Below are positions 57,166 to 64,000 of a DNA stretch of 64,000 nucleotides, in pieces. The stretch is from positions 310,001 through 374,000 of the forward strand of contig VIIQ02000032.1 in NCBI GenBank assembly GCA_007449985.2, written 5' to 3'. This DNA comes from Desmodesmus armatus (lineage: Eukaryota > Chlorophyta > Chlorophyceae > Sphaeropleales > Scenedesmaceae). Position numbers and translations under genes: made by a program. Position 1 is the stretch's first letter, and each line of letters starts with the position of its first letter. The notes beneath the pieces are model-generated. The model worked only from the letters and a program-made list of their open reading frames with translations, was not told the origin of the DNA and ran no database searches.

Positions 57166-60100
57166 CTAAGCCCCCTGCTGGATGAGCTGCAGCAGCTTGC
57201 GACCCTCCTCTGCGTAGTCCATAGGCTTCAACTGCGGCAGGTGCAAGCAGCAGAACGAAACTGTTCAGTGCCATTGCTGCCTCATTTTCATCATTAGAGG
57301 CCATGCGATTCCCATGATCACTGCACTGGAAATCACACAGATGGATGCCTCGCCCTCACCTAATCCTTGCACCATAACTGCTGCTGTGCTAAAAAATGTT
57401 GTTGCACGCACTACCCTGATGGTCGTCCATGCGTGCGTGCAGTATCACAAGTGCCTTGCTGACACTGACCCCCCAATCATCTGATTTTACAGCCTTGAAT
57501 CCTTGTGCAAATGTTCTGCGGCTTGTGGTCCAGTCGGTTGTCATGCTGTGGAGCACAAGCTTGTGGTCAGTGGTGTTTGACGTTGTTGTCATGATGTGGG
57601 ACACTCACCCGCCAGGCAGTGGTCCGCAGCTTGCGCTCCCCCTGGTACTCCCTGGTTTTGGACGACAGCGTCATGCTCCACGCCTGCCACTGGGCGTTAC
57701 GCAGCAAGCTGCAGACACAGCATGACACAATGAAACAGCACATGAGCGTCAAAGCATTGGAACATCTGAACCATCCAAGGCATAACGGCGGCCTGTTCTT
57801 GTCCTGTTTATGCAGAGCTGTGCCCTTGTCAATTGCACCAAGAAACAAGTCATGCTTGCCAGGTTGAGAGTCTGAGCCACATACTCATCAGTCCTGATTA
57901 TGAGCGACCGATCATGTTGGCTGACGCCATGAATCAGGGTCCCTGCACTCATACCAGTCGCAAGCATCTACGCCACCACTGGTGTTGCGTGTTCCCGTAC
58001 CTATTGAATGCTGCAGGGTCGTTCTGCTGCTTCATGGCTGCCTCCCCAGCTGAGCACCCCAACAGCGTCTCAGCCTGCATGGGAGGACAGACAGGCGGGG
58101 TGGCACACAGGCAGTCGCATGGGCAGTCAGAACGGCAGCCAGCAATCGGGGCATCACACCATGTGCGCCACTCACGTCATACATGCGCTTGGTTCACAGT
58201 GGTACACCTAGATCCCCCATCCCTGCCCCGCTGCCTTACGTCCTCAAGCCCTGGTCGTGTTGCCTTATGACTGTGGACCTTCTTGCTGCTGCTGCTGCTG
58301 CGGCAGCACCCACAAGATGCTGCCCTTGCGTTTCCCGCCATGTGTCCCTGTTTCACCCTTCCCTCCCACCTGCTCGTTGAACACTGTCACGTACGCCTCC
58401 CCTGTCAGGTCTGCCAGCCTGATGGTCATCATGTAGCGGTGCTCTGGTGTGTCCACATAGCAGCCGTCACCCTCACACCACCAGCGCCCGTCCTGCTCCA
58501 CCTGCAACAGCCAACCCGCAAGGAACAGGGGGGGGGGGGCAAGAAAGTGCCCTCAGCCAAGATTCTAGACACCAATGGTGATTGCACTCCTTGTCAAGTG
58601 CAGACAGATGCTGCTGCATGCCCCAGCACGTTTGTCCTGGCTTTTGGATGGTGCCATGCAGCACTCAGACCCACTGAGGACCCAGACAAACACATACAGC
58701 TGGCGGCTTTTAACAATACAGCGATTTCTCCTTCATGACTGCAGTCGCCCTACCACCTCGCCGCATGCTCAAACACACCAAGCAAGGAAGCCCTGACCAG
58801 CCGAGGCGCTTGTGTCAACCAACACCACCCTCTGCACCCCACATGCTGTCAAGGATGACTCCAGGATGCAGCATGACAATCACAGTTCCAGCTGCCGTGC
58901 AGTCTGCTGCGTCACTCACCACTTTCTTGCCGGAGGTTGGGTTGGCCTGGTACATGATGTTCCTGCCACGCTCCTCATCATACATCACCTGCACGCGGCA
59001 CACCCAGCAGGCAATGGTTTTTTGGGTTTTTTTTTGGGTTTTTACCAGGGGCAATGGGTTTTGGAGACAACAGGCCGTGACTCACCCTGAAAACAGTTTG
59101 GAGACGTCAGAATGAATTGCTTTTTGAAAATGGGAGGCACCCATTTGTCAGGATGGAGAGCAGCAGGCTGTGACAAGTAGGGAACGGCAGGCCATGACTC
59201 CAGAATATTTTGGCCCTAAATTTGGGGGACAGCAGGTCGTGAGTTTTACTCACAACCTGCTGAAGCTGAACCTGTAGGTGGGCCGGCTGATCCCTTAGCG
59301 GGTGTCCTCTGACAGGACGACCACTGAGCAAGGCATACATTGACAGCCACCTCCACATGCCCAATGCATGTGCATAACACCCTTGCAGGTGGGTGACGCC
59401 ATGTGTGAATGCCCTATGCCTACATGTTTGTCCACAACTAGCTAATCTTGCACATGCATCTACACATGTGCTAATCAACAAAGCATGCTCAAAAAGTTAC
59501 CAACAGCTGATGACCTGGCGCAGCATGAATCCATAAGCTGCAAGCGTGGCGCCACTCTCACCTCTGCAATGGTTGCCGTGACATCATGGTATGTGGGCTT
59601 GGCATCTGGAGGCGGCAGGGGCCCATCGGGCTGCGCAACAGAAACACAGCAAGCAGCACACACCCTTCAAACTGGGATGATGATGAGTGGCACTGCGCTG
59701 TTGTTGTTGCGATCAGCTGGCGTGAGCATGCCCTTTCGTCCTTGGTAGAAAGCAAGTGTGTTGGGCCACCCGGCAGCCAACTTCCTTGTTGTTGGCCAAT
59801 CAACTAGTCTGTACCCCTGGATTACGTGACCACACACTATATTGTGGCAGCTGAGCAGGCAGGCAGCGGCATGGCAGTTCATGGTGTTGTTTAGGTGCGA
59901 CCGGCAGTACACAGGAGGCCGTCCTGCGTCCTGCCAATCGTGCTGCCGCATGCTGCCTCACCCTGACTGCTGACAGCAGCTCCAGCTTGTTGCGGCGCGG
60001 GCCACCTGTGACAACACCTCCACCCAGCACCTGCACATGCAACACAACACCAATCAGAGCACAGGATGCACTCCTGTGTTGCTTGTTTGCACAAGCAGCC

Positions 60101-63100
60101 CCTTGTCGAAAGCACAGACGGAGTCAACGCGAGTCCAGATTGTACTTCAAGTCAACAACACACCACATTGTCACGCTGTACACTCCCATAGCACCAGAGA
60201 GATGTGCCAACATGTGCCCACATCAAGGGTGACTGTGCGTGCCACCATGTCGTTTCAGCCCCCGCCCCCGCCCTGAACTTGTATGAACAAGTGCATACAC
60301 AGAAGGTCCGCACACAGAGGATGTATACACAGAGGATGAGTATGCCGGGCTTGGTCACACACCTCAAAAGTCCATTATGACACTCAAGCCTCCGGGAAGT
60401 CTGGCTGGCTGTTGATACATCCCACACCCCCAGAACATGCCAGAAAATATGCACTTGTTCATGCAAGTTCAGCGGCACCTACTTAAGCCCACACACCTGT
60501 GACAATGGTGTGATGGTGGCTGTGCTGCCCTCGCTGCTCCACCAGCTGCGCAGCTCGCCAGCCTCTGGGGTCTCAGGGTCAACAGTCACCTGTGTGGGGA
60601 AACCGCAGTTGACCGACGTAGTACGGCACAGCACAACAGCATGATGTATGTCAAACACATCAACACCAATGTAATGCTGCTTGATAGTATGCTTTTGCAA
60701 CACATGGCTCTGCAGGAGTGATGCATGCGTGGACGGATTGCATATTCACACAGCTGTAGATGGTGGCAGGGGAGCGCACAGGGCCAACTGCTGAGCGGCC
60801 TGGAAGTATTTCCACACACAGTTCAGTGCAGAACGGGTCCTGAGGGACAGAGTCCCATCATCAAGAATAATATATACTTCCCATATATTTACTAGCAAGC
60901 ACACAATTCTACTCTATCGTGGTGGTGGTGGTGGTGGTGACAGCCTGTTGGTCTGGTGCCAGACACTGGCAGTGGCTGCGGCATCGCAAATAAGCCAGGG
61001 TCATGCATGCCATGGGGCCGCCCACCTTGCTGCGGCTGAGGCCTGACAGGGAGCAGCCGTTGTACTCAGTGGCCTTCACCGACGTCACCTGCAGACGCAG
61101 GACACAAACACACTGCCTCTCATCACAACACAAGGTGACACATCACACGCAATCATGTCACGTCTGCAATTTGTCAGCTCTGCACGTTGCCAGTGTGGTG
61201 CAGCTTCGGTGCAGTTCCAGCTTCTCAGCTCCCTCCCTTCGTGCCCTGTGGCCTCGTCACAATCCGCGCTTTGCTACTGTTGTCTCTTGGTGGCAAGCCA
61301 CCCAATTCAAAGTGTAACACACAATTTGCGCCCCAACACCCCCCTACCTGCAGGACGCTGCCCTCCAGGAGGTCGACCCGCGTTGCTGCATCACCCCACA
61401 GCGTCAGCACAACACTCGAGCACCTGCAACACCACAACCACAGCGAGAGCACCCAGCAAGGCACTGAGAAGGCATGTTGTGGGTCAGGCACAGCCAGGTA
61501 CTGCGGCACTCTCATCAGAACACAGTATGGCACTGAACTTCCCATGGGCTCTGCCTTGCACAGATGCACCCCACACTTTGACACGGCTACCGACGCTGAC
61601 TGCTCCATACAGCCGGTGACTGCCGGTGTATGCATCCTCAGCTGTCACCAGATCAGAAAACACCCCTTGCATGATACTAAACCCTGCCTCATGCGGTCAC
61701 TGGCAGCAACAAGTGCATGTGCTGCACGCTGTCATGCGCCCTGTGCCACAGGAGTGCTGATTCGCCGGCTCTACCATTCCGTGGATGCTTCATAGCTACA
61801 GGTGTGACATGTACACACTTTGATGTGTGTCGAGACGTCACTTGCAACCAGCCATTTCAAGGGTGTGTGCCCGCTCACGTTTTGTCAGCCAGGGTGATGT
61901 CCCTGCGTGTGACGTCACTGTTGTCTGCCTTGCGCTTGATGGAGCCGATGGTGCCCACAGAGGTGATCACACCCAGCACATCAATGGGTGCCTGCAGCGA
62001 TGGCATGTCACACACTTTTTGAGACTAGCCTGTCAACATCATGACTGGGCATCATGACATGTACCTGATGGATGCAACTCATGTGTTCAACTCCCCGCAC
62101 ACTCCGAACGCCACCCTTCCTGCTGCAGCCATATCATGCGCTAGCATGCACTGCTGCCTCCCACATAACGCACGCATCTCAGACTGCGGGCATGCGCACT
62201 GCTATGTTTCACCACACTAGTGCTGTACACCCCTGTGCCCTTACTGCTGTGAACAAGCGCTCACCTTGCGTCCGATGTGCTTGACCAGCTTGTCAAAGGG
62301 CACCAGGTCCACCTGCAGGTCTGCTGAGATGCCGCTCTGGTCTTTGGCCTCCTCAACCTCAGTCCTGGTTTGAAGGTAGCAGTGGTGGTGGTGGCAGCAG
62401 CGGGTGAGGGTGTAAGACGCTAAGCTTGAAGACAGCCGATAAAGTGTGTGTGTGTGTGTGGAGGGGGGGGGAGTGGAAGCAGTAGTGGTGGTGATGACAG
62501 GGGGGGGCAGGGGGGCGAGTTGAGTGTCAACCTCAGTCCTGGGTGGGCAATGTGGTGGCACAGGCAGCAAGGCGGGGGGGGGGGGTGTCACTATGCCATT
62601 ATTTTGAAGGGTCAGTATGCTTTTCATAAAGAAGAACGACACAAACAGCTGCAGCCGCCAGGGAAAGCAGGCAAATGGCAATGGCTTGAAGCAGCATTTC
62701 TTGTGCACAGTCCCTTGGGCTTCACAGGCAGCATGCACGAACAGACCCCCAGCCACACCTGTTGTCAAAGTTGATCTGGTAGTCGTTCCTGACAGTTGCG
62801 TACTGCTTGTTGGCGGGCTTCACGCTGAAGTTGGTGAAGTAGTACACCTACCGGGTGGACACAGACACACAGCAGCACATGCCAGACAGCATGAGCATCG
62901 TGTCATGTTGTCAAGCAACTGATTGCTTTGACGCATGGGCAAGCAGTCGATGCACCATGACTGGGACCGCCAGAGGCACACTTACGGACATGTTGAGTCT
63001 GCAAGGGGCGCAGGGTGTATGTTGGCCAGCACTTGGTGGCGGTGGTGGTGGTGGGGGTCGCTCTCTGCGCCTGAACACCTTCACAAACTGCTCTTTGAGG

Positions 63101-63991
63101 CCTCGACCTTTATCTTTGCTTTCTTTTCACAAGGCAGATTTATGTCAATCCCAAGCACAATCCCAGGCACCCACCTTGGCCTCCTCCAGGCTGTCATAGA
63201 ACTTGTCAGCAGACTCACGCCAGAAGCTGCCCTCAATCTGAGTGCCCTGCAGGTCACACAGCAGCACAGCCAAACACTGAGGGCCAGGCCTCAACCTGGT
63301 TGGCCTGTGCCCCATGGGCCCTTGCTGTTGCTGCAGTCAAGCACCACTCAAAGGGCTCCTTTGGAGGACAGTTTATGATGCAGCCCAACGCATATATGGG
63401 ATTGTTGCTGCCCACCATATCGTCAGCCTCACCCACAACCTGGCCTGCTCCCGCAAACCAACACCCCAACCCGCTGCCCTCCTACCTGTGCATCCACCAG
63501 CTCCACACTGAAGATGTTTGTCTGTGCACCACCCCCACGGCCGATGGAGCGCATCAGCCCCTTGCGGGTAACCCGGGCCTTGATGCACCACTGCAGGAGT
63601 CAGCACCAGCACACAGACACATGCAGACAGCAGCAGCCCACACCTGAGCATTCTGCAACCACTCATGCTGTGCACCTGCACATAGGTGCACAGGCCAGGA
63701 GATGACACCTGCTGCAGGGATTTTGCAAATGGCCCACGCTTCTGCAAGACCATACACCATGGAGCTCTATCCTGCAGCTGTTCTGCTCAACAGCAAGCAG
63801 GCCGCACATGCTCTTTGTGGCTGCTGCTTACGTTCTTGTTGTATGGGTTGAGCGCTGCGATGGGCTGCACTCCAGCGCGCTCCGCCACTGCGATGGGTGA
63901 CGCCGTGGGGCGTGCTGTGCTGGCCACTGACATGGGGGTGAAGCTGGGCTGGTGGCTCACTGAGGGCGTGAACCCAGGGGTGCCCTTGACC
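57166..63991 (-). CDS. RPA1: Replication protein A large subunit, 5' part beyond the window
   Basis: Seventeen exons in the window: 63991-63832, 63590-63486, 63246-63175, 62847-62759, 62364-62265, 61991-61879, 61423-61348, 61088-61026, 60589-60497, 60030-59962, 59630-59562, 59271-59254, 58988-58920, 58501-58370, 58074-58001, 57708-57609, 57231-57166. Phases close throughout: 489 residues to the TAG. RPA1 is the largest subunit of the trimeric single-stranded-DNA-binding complex used in replication, repair and recombination. Landmarks in order: linker; PIAALNPYNKN; DNA-binding OB fold A (WCIKARVTRKG, FSVELVDAQ, VYYFTNFSVKPANKQYATV); OB fold B (DVLGVITSVGTIGSIKRK, DITLADKT, VVLTLWGD, YNGCSLSGLS); OB fold C (YHDVTATIAEV, NIMYQANPTSGKKV, WWCEGDGC, YMMTIRLADLTGEAYVTVFN). 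The C-terminal helix ends LLQLIQQGA. In OB fold C the first cysteine pair of the usual zinc ribbon is replaced (ANPTSGKK where ACP...CNKK is expected). The N-terminal protein-interaction domain must lie right of the window. Confidence 0.95.
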
Positions 63992-64000
63992 CTGCAGGAC

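Overview
The window is nuclear DNA from a eukaryote, most likely a flagellated green alga of the Chlamydomonadales/Sphaeropleales type. Three things point there. The genes are split by many short GT-AG introns, most with a CAG 3' splice site. Several proteins carry long Ala, Gln and Ser runs from CAG/GCN repeats. The recognisable genes fit the group: an axonemal DRC8 subunit, a CALK/Aurora-like kinase, a plant-type RBP45/47 RNA-binding protein, and a Ser-Pro/Gly-Pro extracellular protein. I saw no rRNA, tRNA, CRISPR array or recognisable transposon. The exon models below were assembled by eye from splice sites and reading phase. In seven of the ten genes the phases close without conflict, which is the main support for them.

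Layout, left to right. (A) 0.68-6.57 kb, minus: an ankyrin-repeat protein whose N-terminal half is a tandemly duplicated unknown domain; its last exon is unresolved. (B) 7.1-8.3 kb, minus: DRC8 (FAP200/EFCAB2), an EF-hand subunit of the nexin-dynein regulatory complex. (C) 10.1-13.4 kb, plus: a Golgi nucleotide-sugar transporter of the SLC35A type fused to a LicD/fukutin-like transferase domain. (D) 15.5-21.1 kb, minus: a nuclear protein with a SAND/TDBD-like domain, a PHD-like zinc finger and an RGG-rich tail. (E) 21.7-26.8 kb, plus: an Aurora/CALK-like kinase. (F) 28.5-33.7 kb, minus: an F-box-like leucine-rich-repeat protein with a recently duplicated exon. (G) 35.2-36.65 kb, plus: an RBP45/47-type RNA-binding protein lacking its first RRM. 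(H) 42.8-45.0 kb, plus: a SRPBCC/START-like lipid-binding protein. (I) 49.1-55.9 kb, minus: a secreted cell-wall protein with collagen-like and Ser-Pro cassettes and a hevein domain. (J) 57.2-64.0 kb, minus: the large subunit of replication protein A, whose 5' end lies beyond the right edge.

D/E and F/G are divergent pairs, as are B and C. C/D, E/F and H/I are convergent. The flanks downstream of stop codons are G/T-rich on the sense strand, and this skew reverses inside the convergent gaps near 28.05 kb and 48.2 kb, probably where opposing transcripts end. The long gap 36.65-42.8 kb is G/T-rich throughout and holds no gene I can support.

The most interesting loci are the transporter-LicD/fukutin fusion (C), which joins donor transport to a predicted lumenal transferase, and the extracellular protein (I), built from small phase-1 exons that can be added or lost without breaking the frame. 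Also notable are RPA1 lacking half of its usual zinc-ribbon cysteines, a decayed exon copy inside an intron of D, and 3' splice sites whose pyrimidine tracts are simple repeats.
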